Shown here: positions 12,201 through 25,850 of the stretch, in pieces
How the letters are laid out: each line of letters starts with the position of its first letter
How positions within the stretch are numbered: position 1 is the first letter of the stretch
Source of the DNA: Euwallacea fornicatus
Taxonomy: Eukaryota; Arthropoda; Insecta; Coleoptera; Curculionidae
Direction: 5' to 3'
Assembly: GCF_040115645.1 (NCBI RefSeq)
Contig: NW_027096023.1
Location: forward strand, 496,001-560,000
Length of the DNA: 64,000 bases
Notes under the pieces: generated by a model
What the model was told of the DNA's origin: nothing
What the model saw: only the letters and a program-made list of their open reading frames with translations
Databases searched by the model: none
Translations under genes and position numbers: made by a program

Positions 12201-12580
12201 CAGCAATGTCTCAAATGAATAAGCTCGACTTGCTCTTTAATATAACTTACACAGTTTAGTGGCATGTTGTTGCGTTTTCGAGATAAACAGTAATTTCTTT
12301 GCTCAAACTCACATATTTTGTGACATTTCAAACTTTGAAAATTCATAACTTCGACAAATGATGTTCAAATTTCGTCAGCAATGGCTCAAATGAATAAGCT
12401 CGACTTGCTGTTTAATATAACTTACAAAGTTTAGTGGCATGTTGTTGCGGTTTCGAGACAAAGAGTAATTTCTTTGCTCAAACTCACATATTTTGTGACT
12501 TTTCAAACTTTGAAAATTCATAACTTCGACAAATGATGTTCAAATTTCGTCAGCACTGGCTCAAATGAATAAGCTCGACT
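9261..12580 (+). repeat. J-delimited HOR block 3, 19 monomers, 3,320 bp
   Basis: Order: E-like (9261), hybrid (9436), N with GTTCCAATTT (9611), K (9786), D (9960), an E variant with GAGACAAACAG and TTTCATTGCTC (10135), E, A, B (with CTTATAC), R (10833), F (11007, with GTTTGGTGG), G, L, F-like with TTACAGAG (11531), E, E, H, I, J (12406). The section from 9960 to about 11355 has its counterpart at the far right of the window, from 61994. Confidence 0.8.
10005..10021 (+). other. CENP-B-box-like site in D-type monomers (first of 17)
   Basis: TTTCGAGATAAACGGTA aligns to the mammalian CENP-B box consensus NTTCGNNNNANNCGGGN with 8 of 9 fixed bases; only the last G of CGGG is T. The identical 17 bases start at 10005, 16641, 20135, 21007, 24673, 27115, 29209, 29733, 31651, 32175, 37766, 44054, 47019, 49636, 50160, 52079 and 62039. 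The E-type version at the same place (AAACAGTA) has 7 of 9 and the GAG types 6 of 9, so the match peaks in one monomer subtype. Whether any protein binds is unknown. CENP-B itself is established only in mammals, although related pogo-type transposase genes occur widely in eukaryotes. Confidence 0.5.
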
Positions 12581-15500
12581 TGCTGTTTAATATAACTTAC
12601 ACAGTTTAGTGGCATGTTGTTGCGTTTTCGAGATAAACAGTAATTTCTTTGCTCAAACTCACATATTTTGTGACTTTTCAAAATTTGAAAATTCATAACT
12701 TCGACAAATGATGTTCAAATTTCGTCAGCAATGGCTCAAATGAATAAGCTCGACTTGCTGTTTAATATAACTTACACAGTTTAGTGGCATGTCGTTGCGT
12801 TTTCGAGATAAACAGTAATTTCTTTGCTCAAACTCACATATTTTGTGACTTTTCAAAATTTGAAAATTCATAACTTCGACAAATGATGTTCAAATTTCGT
12901 CAGCACTGGCTCAAATGAATAAGCTCGACTTGCTGTTTAATATAACTTACACAGTTTAGTGGCATGTTGTTGCGTTTTCGAGATAAACAGTAATTTCTTT
13001 GCTCAAACTCACATATTTTGTGACTTTTCAAACTTTGAAAATTCATAACTTCGACAAATGATGTTCAAATTTCGTCAGCAATGGCTCAAATGAATAAACT
13101 CGACTTGCTGTTTAATGTAACTTACACAGTTTAGTGGCATGTTGTTGCGTTTTCGAGATAAACAGTAATTTCTTTGCTCAAACTCACATATTTTGTGACT
13201 TTTCAAACTTTGAAAATTCATAACTTCGACAAATGATGTTCAAATTTCGTCAGCAATGGCTCAAATGAATAAGCTCGACTTGCTGTTTAATGTAACTTAC
13301 ACAGTTTAGTGGCATGTTGTTGCGTTTTCGAGATAAACAGTAATTTCTTTGCTCAAACTCACATATTTTGTGACTTTTCAAACTTTGAAAATTCATAACT
13401 TCGACAAATGATGTTCAAATTTCGTCAGCAATGGCTCAAATGAATAAGCTCGACTTGCTGTTTAATGTAACTTACACAGTTTAGTGGCATGTTGTTGCGT
13501 TTTCGAGATAAACAGTAATTTCTTTGCTCAAACTCACATATTTTGTGACTTTTCAAACTTTGAAAATTAATAACTTCGACAAATGATGTTCAAATTTCGT
13601 CAGCAATGGCTCAAATGAATAAGCTCGACTTGCTGTTTAATATAACTTACACAGTTTAGTGGCATGTTGTTGCGTTTTCGAGATAAACAGTAATTTCTTT
13701 GCTCAAACTCACATATTTTGTGACTTTTCAAACTTTGAAAATTCATAACTTCGACAAATGATGTTCAAATTTCGTCAGCAATGGCTCAAATGAATAAGCT
13801 CGACTTGCTGTTTAATGTAACTTACACAGTTTAGTGGCATGTTGTTGCGTTTTCGAGATAAACAGTAATTTCTTTGCTCAAACTCACATATTTTGTGACT
13901 TTTCAAACTTTGAAAATTCATAACTTCGACAAATGATGTTCAAATTTCGTCAGCAATGGCTCAAATGAATAAGCTCGACTTGCTCTTTAATATCACTTAC
14001 ACATTTAGTGGGATATTGTTGCGTTTTCGAGACAAAGAGTAATTTCTTAGCTCAAACTCACATATTTTGTGACTTTTCAAACTTTGAAAATTCATAACTT
14101 CGACAAATGATGTTCAAATTTCGTCAGCAATGGCTCAAATGAATTAGCTCGACTTGCTGTTTAATATCACTTACACATTTAGTGGGATATTGTTGCGTTT
14201 TCGAGACAAAGAGTAATTTCTTTGCTCAAACTCACATATTTTGTGACATTTCAAACTTTGAAAATTCATAACTTCGACAAATGATGTTCAAATTTCGTCA
14301 GCAATGGCTCAAATGAATTAGCTCGACTTGCTGTTTAATATCACTTACACATTTAGTGGGATATTGTTGCGTTTTCGAGATAAAGAGTAATTTCTTTGCT
14401 CAAACTCACATATTTTGTGACATCTCAAACTTTGAAAATTAATAACTTCGACAAATGATGTTCAAATTTCTTCAGCAATGGCTCAAATGAATAAGCTCGA
14501 CTTGCTCTTTAATATCACTTACACAGTTTAGTGGCATGATGTTGCGTTTTCGAGATAAAGAGTAATTTCTTTGCTCAAACTTACATATTTTGTGACTTTT
14601 CAAACTTTGAAAATTCATAACTTCGACAAATGATGTTCAAATTTCGTCAGCAATGGCTCAAATGAATAAGCTCGACTTGCTCTTTAATATCACTTACACA
14701 TTTAGTGGGATATTGTTGCGTTTTCGACACAAAGAGTAATTTCTTTGCTCAAACTCACATATTTTGTGACATTTCAAACTTTGAAAATTCATAACTTCGA
14801 CAAATGATGTTCAAATTTCGTCAGCAATGGCTCAAATGAATAAGCTCGACTTGCTCTTTAGTATCACTTACACATTTAGTGGGATATTGTTGCGTTTTCG
14901 AGACAAAGAGTAATTTCTTTGCTCAAACTCACATATTTTGTGACATTTCAAACTTTGAAAATTCATAACTTCGACAAATGATGTTCAAATTTCGTCAACA
15001 ATGGCTCAAATGAATAAGCTCGACTTGCTGTTTAATATAACTTACACAGTTTAGTGGCATGTTGTTGCGTTTTCCAGATAAACGGTAATTTCTTTGCTCA
15101 AACTCACATATTTTGTGACATTTCAAACTTTGAAAATTCATAACTTCGACAAATGATGTTCAAATTTCGTCAGCAATGGCTCAAATGAATAAGCTCGACT
15201 TGCTGTTTAATATAACTTACACAGTTTAGTGGCATGTTGTTGCGTTTTCGAGATAAACAGTAATTTCTTTGCTCAAACTCACATATTTTGTGACTTTTCA
15301 AACTTTGAAAATTCATAACTTCGACAAATGATGTTCAAATTTCGTCAGCAATGGCTCAAATGAATAAGCTCGACTTGCTCTTTAATATCACTTACACATT
15401 TAGTGGGATATTGTTGCGTTTTCGAGACAAAGAGTAATTTCTTTGCTCAAACTCACATATTTTGTGACATTTCAAACTTTGAAAATTCATAACTTCGACA

Positions 15501-18500
15501 AATGATGTTCAAATTTCGTCAGCAATGGCTCAAATGAATAAGCTCGACTTGCTCTTTAGTATCACTTACACATTTAGTGGGATATTGTTGCGTTTTCGAG
15601 ACAAAGAGTAATTTCTTTGCTCAAACTCACATATTTTGTGACATTTCAAACTTTGAAAATTCATAACTTCGACAAATGATGTTCAAATTTCGTCAACAAT
15701 GGCTCAAATGAATAAGCTCGACTTGCTGTTTAATATAACTTACACAGTTTAGTGGCATGTTGTTGCGTTTTCCAGATAAACGGTAATTTCTTTGCTCAAA
15801 CTCACATATTTTGTGACATTTCAAACTTTGAAAATTCATAACTTCGACAAATGATGTTCAAATTTCGTCAGCAATGGCTCAAATGAATAAGCTCGACTTG
15901 CTGTTTAATATAACTTACACAGTTTAGTGGCATGTTGTTGCGTTTTCGAGATAAACAGTAATTTCTTTGCTCAAACTCACATATTTTGTGACTTTTCAAA
16001 CTTTGAAAATTCATAACTTCGACAAATGATGTTCAAATTTCGTCAGCAATGGCTCAAATGAATAAGCTCGACTTGCTCTTTAATATCACTTACACATTTA
16101 GTGGGATATTGTTGCGTTTTCGAGACAAAGAGTAATTTCTTAGCTCAAACTCACATATTTTGTGACTTTTCAAACTTTGAAAATTCATAACTTCGACAAA
16201 TGATGTTCAAATTTCGTCAGCAATGGCTCAAATGAATTAGCTCGACTTGCTGTTTAATATCACTTACACATTTAGTGGGATATTGTTGCGTTTTCGAGAC
16301 AAAGAGTAATTTCTTTGCTCAAACTCACATATTTTGTGACATTTCAAACTTTGAAAATTCATAACTTCGACAAATGATGTTCAAATTTCGTCAGCAATGG
16401 CTCAAATGAATAAGCTCGACTTGCTCTTTAGTATCACTTACACATTTAGTGGGATATTGTTGCGTTTTCGAGACAAAGAGTAATTTCTTTGCTCAAACTC
16501 ACATATTTTGTGACATTTCAAACTTTGAAAATTCATAACTTCGACAAATGATGTTCAAATTTCGTCAACAATGGCTCAAATGAATAAGCTCGACTTGCTG
16601 TTTAATATAACTTACACAGTTTAGTGGCATGTTGTTGCGTTTTCGAGATAAACGGTAATTTCTTTGCTCAAACTCACATATTTTGTGACATTTCAAACTT
16701 TGAAAATTCATAACTTCGACAAATGATGTTCAAATTTCGTCAGCAATGGCTCAAATGAATAAGCTCGACTTGCTGTTTAATATAACTTACACAGTTTAGT
16801 GGCATGTTGTTGCGTTTTCGAGATAAACAGTAATTTCTTTGCTCAAACTCACATATTTTGTGACTTTTCAAACTTTGAAAATTCATAACTTCGACAAATG
16901 ATGTTCAAATTTCGTCAGCAATGGCTCAAATGAATAAGCTCGACTTGCTCTTTAATATCACTTACACATTTAGTGGGATATTGTTGCGTTTTCGAGACAA
17001 AGAGTAATTTCTTAGCTCAAACTCACATATTTTGTGACTTTTCAAACTTTGAAAATTCATAACTTCGACAAATGATGTTCAAATTTCGTCAGCAATGGCT
17101 CAAATGAATTAGCTCGACTTGCTGTTTAATATCACTTACACATTTAGTGGGATATTGTTGCGTTTTCGAGACAAAGAGTAATTTCTTTGCTCAAACTCAC
17201 ATATTTTGTGACATTTCAAACTTTGAAAATTCATAACTTCGACAAATGATGTTTCAATTTCGTCAGCAATGGCTCAAATGAATAAGCTCGACTTGCTGTT
17301 TAATATAACTTACACAGTTTAGTGGCATGTTGTTGCGTTTTCGAGATAAAGAGTAATTTCTTTGCTCAAACTCACATATTTTGTGACTTTTCAAACTTTG
17401 AAAATTCATAACTTCGACAAATGATGTTTCAACTTCGTCAGCAATGGCTCAAATGAATAAGCTCGACTTGCTCTTTAATATCACTTACACATTTAGTGGG
17501 ATATTGTTGCGTTTTCGAGACAAAGAGTAATTTCTTAGCTCAAACTCACATATTTTGTGACTTTTCAAACTTTGAAAATTCATAACTTCGACAAATGATG
17601 TTCAAATTTCGTCAGCAATGGCTCAAATGAATAAGCTCGACTTGCTCTTTAATATCACTTACACAGTTTAGTGGCATGTTGTTGCGTTTTCGAGATAAAA
17701 AGTAATTTCTTTGCTCAAACTCACATATTTTGTGACTTTTCAAACTTTGAAAATTCATAACTTCGACAAATGATGTTTCAATTTCGTCAGCAATGGCTCA
17801 AATGAATAAGCTCGACTTGCTGTTTAATATAACTTACACAGTTTAGTGGCATGTTGTTGCGTTTTCGAGATAAAGAGTAATTTCTTTGCTCAAACTCACA
17901 TATTTTGTGACTTTTCAAACTTTGAAAATTCATAACTTCGACAAATGATGTTCAAATTTCGTCAGCAATGGCTCAAATGAATAAGCTCGACTTGCTCTTT
18001 AATATCACTTACACAGTTTAGTGGCATGATGTTGCGTTTTCGAGATAAAGAGTAATATCTTTGCTCAAACTCACATATTTTGTGACTTTTCAAACTTTGA
18101 AAATTCATAACTTCGACAAATGATGTTCAAATTTCGTCAGCAATGGCTCAAATGAATAAGCTCGACTTGCTCTTTAATATCACTTACACAGTTTAGTGGC
18201 ATGTTGTTGCGTTTTCGAGACAAAGAGTAATTTCTTTGCTCAAACTCACATATTTTGTGACTTTTCAAACTTTGAAAATTCATAACTTCGACAAATGATG
18301 TTCAAATTTCGTCAGCAATGGCTCAAATGAATAAGCTCGACTTGCTCTTTAATATCACTTACACAGTTTAGTGGCATGTTGTTGCGTTTTCGAGACAAAG
18401 AGTAATTTCTTTGCTCAAACTCACATATTTTGTGACATTTCAAACTTTGAAAATTCATAACTTCGACAAATGATGTTCAAATTTCGTCAGCAATGGCTCA

Positions 18501-19392
18501 AATGAATAAGCTCGACTTGCTGTTTAATATAACTTACACAGTTTAGTGGCATGTTGTTGCGTTTTCGAGATAAACAGTAATTTCTTTGCTCAAACTCACA
18601 TATTTTGTGACTTTTCAAACTTTGAAAATTCATAACTTCGACAAATGATGTTCAAATTTCGTCAGCAATGGCTCAAATGAATAAGCTCGACTTGCTGTTT
18701 AATATAACTTACACAGTTTAGTGGCATGTTGTTGCGTTTTCGAGATAAACAGTAATTTCTTTGCTCAAACTCACATATTTTGTGACTTTTCAAACTTTGA
18801 AAATTCATAACTTCGACAAATGATGTTCAAATTTCGTCAGCAATGGCTCAAATGAATAAGCTCGACTTGCTGTTTAATATAACTTACACAGTTTAGTGGC
18901 ATGTTGTTGCGTTTTCGAGATAAACAGTAATTTCTTTGCTCAAACTCACATATTTTGTGACTTTTCAAACTTTGAAAATTCATAACTTCGACAAATGATG
19001 TTTCAATTTCGTCAGCAATGTCTCAAATGAATAAGCTCGACTTGCTCTTTAATATAACTTACACAGTTTAGTGGCATGTTGTTGCGTTTTCGAGATAAAC
19101 AGTAATTTCTTTGCTCAAACTCACATATTTTGTGACATTTCAAACTTTGAAAATTCATAACTTCGACAAATGATGTTCAAATTTCGTCAGCAATGGCTCA
19201 AATGAATAAGCTCGACTTGCTGTTTAATATAACTTACAAAGTTTAGTGGCATGTTGTTGCGGTTTCGAGACAAAGAGTAATTTCTTTGCTCAAACTCACA
19301 TATTTTGTGACTTTTCAAACTTTGAAAATTCATAACTTCGACAAATGATGTTCAAATTTCGTCAGCACTGGCTCAAATGAATAAGCTCGACT
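12581..19392 (+). repeat. J-delimited HOR block 4, 39 monomers, 6,812 bp
   Basis: The longest block. Order: P, P-like, E, Q, Q, Q, E, Q (13806), A, B, R (14329), M-like (14503), T (14678), C, damaged D (15026), E, K-like, C, damaged D (15724), E, A, B, C, D (16596), E, A, B, F (17294, with GTTTCAACTTCG), G, L (17643, with GATAAAAAG), F, M (17993), N, N, E, E, H, I, J (19218). It contains a four-monomer local duplication and a long section repeated in block 5. Confidence 0.8.
15071..15087 (+). other. Damaged CENP-B-box-like site (TTCC)
   Basis: The D monomer at 15026 reads TTTCCAGATAAACGGTA, losing the G of the TTCG half and also the TaqI site. The same private change recurs at 15769-15785 in the D monomer at 15724, 698 bp away. 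The two copies therefore descend from one four-monomer duplication rather than from two mutations. Confidence 0.6.
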
Positions 19393-22300
19393 TGCTGTTT
19401 AATATAACTTACACAGTTTAGTGGCATGTTGTTGCGTTTTCGAGATAAACAGTAATTTCTTTGCTCAAACTCACATATTTTGTGACTTTTCAAACTTTGA
19501 AAATTCATAACTTCGACAAATGATGTTCAAATTTCGTCAGCAATGGCTCAAATGAATAAGCTCGACTTGCTCTTTAATATCACTTACACATTTAGTGGGA
19601 TATTGTTGCGTTTTCGACACAAAGAGTAATTTCTTTGCTCAAACTCACATATTTTGTGACATTTCAAACTTTGAAAATTCATAACTTCGACAAATGATGT
19701 TCAAATTTCGTCAGCAATGGCTCAAATGAATAAGCTCGACTTGCTCTTTAATATCACTTACACATTTAGTGGGATATTGTTGCGTTTTCGAGACAAAGAG
19801 TAATTTCTTTGCTCAAACTCACATATTTTGTGACATTTCAAACTTTGAAAATTCATAACTTCGACAAATGATGTTCAAATTTCGTCAGCAATGGCTCAAA
19901 TGAATAAGCTCGACTTGCTCTTTAGTATCACTTACACATTTAGTGGGATATTGTTGCGTTTTCGAGACAAAGAGTAATTTCTTTGCTCAAACTCACATAT
20001 TTTGTGACATTTCAAACTTTGAAAATTCATAACTTCGACAAATGATGTTCAAATTTCGTCAACAATGGCTCAAATGAATAAGCTCGACTTGCTGTTTAAT
20101 ATAACTTACACAGTTTAGTGGCATGTTGTTGCGTTTTCGAGATAAACGGTAATTTCTTTGCTCAAACTCACATATTTTGTGACATTTCAAACTTTGAAAA
20201 TTCATAACTTCGACAAATGATGTTCAAATTTCGTCAGCAATGGCTCAAATGAATAAGCTCGACTTGCTGTTTAATATAACTTACACAGTTTAGTGGCATG
20301 TTGTTGCGTTTTCGAGATAAACAGTAATTTCTTTGCTCAAACTCACATATTTTGTGACTTTTCAAACTTTGAAAATTCATAACTTCGACAAATGATGTTC
20401 AAATTTCGTCAGCAATGGCTCAAATGAATAAGCTCGACTTGCTCTTTAATATCACTTACACATTTAGTGGGATATTGTTGCGTTTTCGAGACAAAGAGTA
20501 ATTTCTTAGCTCAAACTCACATATTTTGTGACTTTTCAAACTTTGAAAATTCATAACTTCGACAAATGATGTTCAAATTTCGTCAGCAATGGCTCAAATG
20601 AATTAGCTCGACTTGCTGTTTAATATCACTTACACATTTAGTGGGATATTGTTGCGTTTTCGAGACAAAGAGTAATTTCTTTGCTCAAACTCACATATTT
20701 TGTGACATTTCAAACTTTGAAAATTCATAACTTCGACAAATGATGTTCAAATTTCGTCAGCAATGGCTCAAATGAATAAGCTCGACTTGCTCTTTAGTAT
20801 CACTTACACATTTAGTGGGATATTGTTGCGTTTTCGAGACAAAGAGTAATTTCTTTGCTCAAACTCACATATTTTGTGACATTTCAAACTTTGAAAATTC
20901 ATAACTTCGACAAATGATGTTCAAATTTCGTCAACAATGGCTCAAATGAATAAGCTCGACTTGCTGTTTAATATAACTTACACAGTTTAGTGGCATGTTG
21001 TTGCGTTTTCGAGATAAACGGTAATTTCTTTGCTCAAACTCACATATTTTGTGACATTTCAAACTTTGAAAATTCATAACTTCGACAAATGATGTTCAAA
21101 TTTCGTCAGCAATGGCTCAAATGAATAAGCTCGACTTGCTGTTTAATATAACTTACACAGTTTAGTGGCATGTTGTTGCGTTTTCGAGATAAACAGTAAT
21201 TTCTTTGCTCAAACTCACATATTTTGTGACTTTTCAAACTTTGAAAATTCATAACTTCGACAAATGATGTTCAAATTTCGTCAGCAATGGCTCAAATGAA
21301 TAAGCTCGACTTGCTCTTTAATATCACTTACACATTTAGTGGGATATTGTTGCGTTTTCGAGACAAAGAGTAATTTCTTAGCTCAAACTCACATATTTTG
21401 TGACTTTTCAAACTTTGAAAATTCATAACTTCGACAAATGATGTTCAAATTTCGTCAGCAATGGCTCAAATGAATTAGCTCGACTTGCTGTTTAATATCA
21501 CTTACACATTTAGTGGGATATTGTTGCGTTTTCGAGACAAAGAGTAATTTCTTTGCTCAAACTCACATATTTTGTGACATTTCAAACTTTGAAAATTCAT
21601 AACTTCGACAAATGATGTTTCAATTTCGTCAGCAATGGCTCAAATGAATAAGCTCGACTTGCTGTTTAATATAACTTACACAGTTTAGTGGCATGTTGTT
21701 GCGTTTTCGAGATAAAGAGTAATTTCTTTGCTCAAACTCACATATTTTGTGACTTTTCAAACTTTGAAAATTCATAACTTCGACAAATGATGTTTCAATT
21801 TCGTCAGCAATGGCTCAAATGAATAAGCTCGACTTGCTCTTTAATATCACTTACACATTTAGTGGGATATTGTTGCGTTTTCGAGACAAAGAGTAATTTC
21901 TTAGCTCAAACTCACATATTTTGTGACTTTTCAAACTTTGAAAATTCATAACTTCGACAAATGATGTTCAAATTTCGTCAGCAATGGCTCAAATGAATAA
22001 GCTCGACTTGCTCTTTAATATCACTTACACAGTTTAGTGGCATGTTGTTGCGTTTTCGAGATAAAAAGTAATTTCTTTGCTCAAACTCACATATTTTGTG
22101 ACTTTTCAAACTTTGAAAATTCATAACTTCGACAAATGATGTTTCAATTTCGTCAGCAATGGCTCAAATGAATAAGCTCGACTTGCTGTTTAATATAACT
22201 TACACAGTTTAGTGGCATGTTGTTGCGTTTTCGAGATAAAGAGTAATTTCTTTGCTCAAACTCACATATTTTGTGACTTTTCAAACTTTGAAAATTCATA

Positions 22301-23408
22301 ACTTCGACAAATGATGTTCAAATTTCGTCAGCAATGGCTCAAATGAATAAGCTCGACTTGCTCTTTAATATCACTTACACAGTTTAGTGGCATGATGTTG
22401 CGTTTTCGAGATAAAGAGTAATATCTTTGCTCAAACTCACATATTTTGTGACTTTTCAAACTTTGAAAATTCATAACTTCGACAAATGATGTTCAAATTT
22501 CGTCAGCAATGGCTCAAATGAATAAGCTCGACTTGCTCTTTAATATCACTTACACAGTTTAGTGGCATGTTGTTGCGTTTTCGAGACAAAGAGTAATTTC
22601 TTTGCTCAAACTCACATATTTTGTGACATTTCAAACTTTGAAAATTCATAACTTCGACAAATGATGTTCAAATTTCGTCAGCAATGGCTCAAATGAATAA
22701 GCTCGACTTGCTGTTTAATATAACTTACACAGTTTAGTGGCATGTTGTTGCGTTTTCGAGATAAACAGTAATTTCTTTGCTCAAACTCACATATTTTGTG
22801 ACTTTTCAAACTTTGAAAATTCATAACTTCGACAAATGATGTTCAAATTTCGTCAGCAATGGCTCAAATGAATAAGCTCGACTTGCTGTTTAATATAACT
22901 TACACAGTTTAGTGGCATGTTGTTGCGTTTTCGAGATAAACAGTAATTTCTTTGCTCAAACTCACATATTTTGTGACTTTTCAAACTTTGAAAATTCATA
23001 ACTTCGACAAATGATGTTTCAATTTCGTCAGCAATGTCTCAAATGAATAAGCTCGACTTGCTCTTTAATATAACTTACACAGTTTAGTGGCATGTTGTTG
23101 CGTTTTCGAGATAAACAGTAATTTCTTTGCTCAAACTCACATATTTTGTGACATTTCAAACTTTGAAAATTCATAACTTCGACAAATGATGTTCAAATTT
23201 CGTCAGCAATGGCTCAAATGAATAAGCTCGACTTGCTGTTTAATATAACTTACAAAGTTTAGTGGCATGTCGTTGCGGTTTCGAGACAAAGAGTAATTTC
23301 TTTGCTCAAACTCACATATTTTGTGACTTTTCAAACTTTGAAAATTCATAACTTCGACAAATGATGTTCAAATTTCGTCAGCAATGGCTCAAATGAATAA
23401 GCTCGACT
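19393..23408 (+). repeat. J-delimited HOR block 5, 23 monomers, 4,016 bp
   Basis: Order: E, T (19568), K-like, C, D, E, A, B, C, D, E, A, B, F, G, L (22009, with GATAAAAAG), F, M (22359), N, E, H, I, J (23234). The J here also has GCATGTCGTTGCGG. From 19742 onward it repeats block 4 with a 4,366-bp offset. It lacks two 175-bp monomers relative to block 4 before J, which makes the J-to-J distance 4,016. Confidence 0.8.
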
Positions 23409-25850
23409 TGCTCTTTAATATCACTTACACATTTAGTGAGATATTGTTGCGTTTTCGAGACAAAGAGTAATTTCTTAGCTCAAACTCACATATTTTGTGA
23501 CTTTTCAAACTTTGAAAATTCATAACTTCGACAAATGATGTTCAAATTTCGTCAGCAATGGCTCAAATGAATTAGCTCGACTTGCTGTTTAATATCACTT
23601 ACACATTTAGTGGGATATTGTTGCGTTTTCGAGACAAAGAGTAATTTCTTTGCTCAAACTCACATATTTTGTGACATTTCAAACTTTGAAAATTCATAAC
23701 TTCGACAAATGATGTTTCAATTTCGTCAGCAATGGCTCAAATGAATAAGCTCGACTTGCTGTTTAATATAACTTACACAGTTTAGTGGCATGTTGTTGCG
23801 TTTTCGAGATAAAGAGTAATTTCTTTGCTCAAACTCACATATTTTGTGACTTTTCAAACTTTGAAAATTCATAACTTCGACAAATGATGTTTCAATTTCG
23901 TCAGCAATGGCTCAAATGAATAAGCTCGACTTGCTCTTTAATATCACTTACACATTTAGTGGGATATTGTTGCGTTTTCGAGACAAAGAGTAATTTCTTA
24001 GCTCAAACTCACATATTTTGTGACTTTTCAAACTTTGAAAATTCATAACTTCGACAAATGATGTTCAAATTTCGTCAGCAATGGCTCAAATGAATAAGCT
24101 CGACTTGCTCTTTAATATCACTTACACATTTAGTGGGATATTGTTGCGTTTTCGAGACAAAGAGTAATTTCTTAGCTCAAACTCACATATTTTGTGACTT
24201 TTCAAACTTTGAAAATTCATAACTTCGACAAATGATGTTCAAATTTCGTCAGCAATGGCTCAAATGGATTAGCTCGACTTGCTGTTTAATATCACTTACA
24301 CATTTAGTGGGATATTGTTGCGTTTTCGAGACAAAGAGTAATTTGTTTGCTCAAACTCACATATTTTGTGACATTTCAAACTTTGAAAATTCATAACTTC
24401 GACAAATGATGTTCAAATTTCGTCAGCAATGGCTCAAATGAATAAGCTCGACTTGCTCTTTAGTATCACTTACACATTTAGTGGGATATTGTTGCGTTTT
24501 CGAGACAAAGAGTAATTTCTTTGCTCAAACTCACATATTTTGTGACATTTCAAACTTTGAAAATTCATAACTTCGACAAATGATGTTCAAATTTCGTCAA
24601 CAATGGCTCAAATGAATAAGCTCGACTTGCTGTTTAATATAACTTACACAGTTTAGTGGCATGTTGTTGCGTTTTCGAGATAAACGGTAATTTCTTTGCT
24701 CAAACTCACATATTTTGTGACATTTCAAACTTTGAAAATTCATAACTTCGACAAATGATGTTCAAATTTCGTCAGCAATGGCTCAAATGAATAAGCTCGA
24801 CTTGCTGTTTAATATAACTTACACAGTTTAGTGGCATGTTGTTGCGTTTTCGAGATAAACAGTAATTTCTTTGCTCAAACTCACATATTTTGTGACTTTT
24901 CAAACTTTGAAAATTCATAACTTCGACAAATGATGTTCAAATTTCGTCAGCAATGGCTCAAATGAATAAGCTCGACTTGCTCTTTAATATCACTTACACA
25001 TTTAGTGGGATATTGTTGCGTTTTCGAGACAAAGATTAATTTCTTAGCTCAAAGTCACATATTTTGTGACTTTTCAAACTTTGAATATTCATAACTTCGA
25101 CAAATGATGTTCAAATTTCGTCAGCAATGGCTCAAATGAATTAGCTCGACTTGCTGTTTAATATCACTTACACATTTAGTGGGATATTGTTGCGTTTTCG
25201 AGACAAAGAGTAATTTCTTTGCTCAAACTCACATATTTTGTGACATTTCAAACTTTGAAAATTCATAACTTCGACAAATGATGTTTCAATTTCGTCAGCA
25301 ATGGCTCAAATGAATAAGCTCGACTTGCTGTTTAATATAACTTACACAGTTTAGTGGCATGTTGTTGCGTTTTCGAGATAAACAGTAATTTCTTTGCTCA
25401 AACTCACATATTTTGTGACTTTTCAAACTTTGAAAATTCATAACTTCGACAAATGATGTTTCAATTTCGTCAGCAATGTCTCAAATGAATAAGCTCGACT
25501 TGCTCTTTAATATAACTTACACAGTTTAGTGGCATGTTGTTGCGTTTTCGAGATAAACAGTAATTTCTTTGCTCAAACTCACATATTTTGTGACATTTCA
25601 AACTTTGAAAATTCATAACTTCGACAAATGATGTTCAAATTTCGTCAGCAATGGCTCAAATGAATAAGCTCGACTTGCTGTTTAATATAACTTACAAAGT
25701 TTAGTGGCATGTTGTTGCGGTTTCGAGACAAAGAGTAATTTCTTTGCTCAAACTCACATATTTTGTGACTTTTCAAACTTTGAAAATTCATAACTTCGAC
25801 AAATGATGTTCAAATTTCGTCAGCAATGGCTCAAATGAATAAGCTCGACT
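23409..25850 (+). repeat. J-delimited HOR block 6, 14 monomers, 2,442 bp
   Basis: Order: A (with TTTAGTGAGATATTG), B, F, G, A (ending GGATTAGC), B (with TTTGTTTGCTC), C, D (24628), E, A variant (24978, with AAAGATTAATTTC, CAAAGTCAC and GAATATTC), B, H, I, J (25676). The triple-mutated A variant is shared with 38071 and 44359. Confidence 0.82.
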
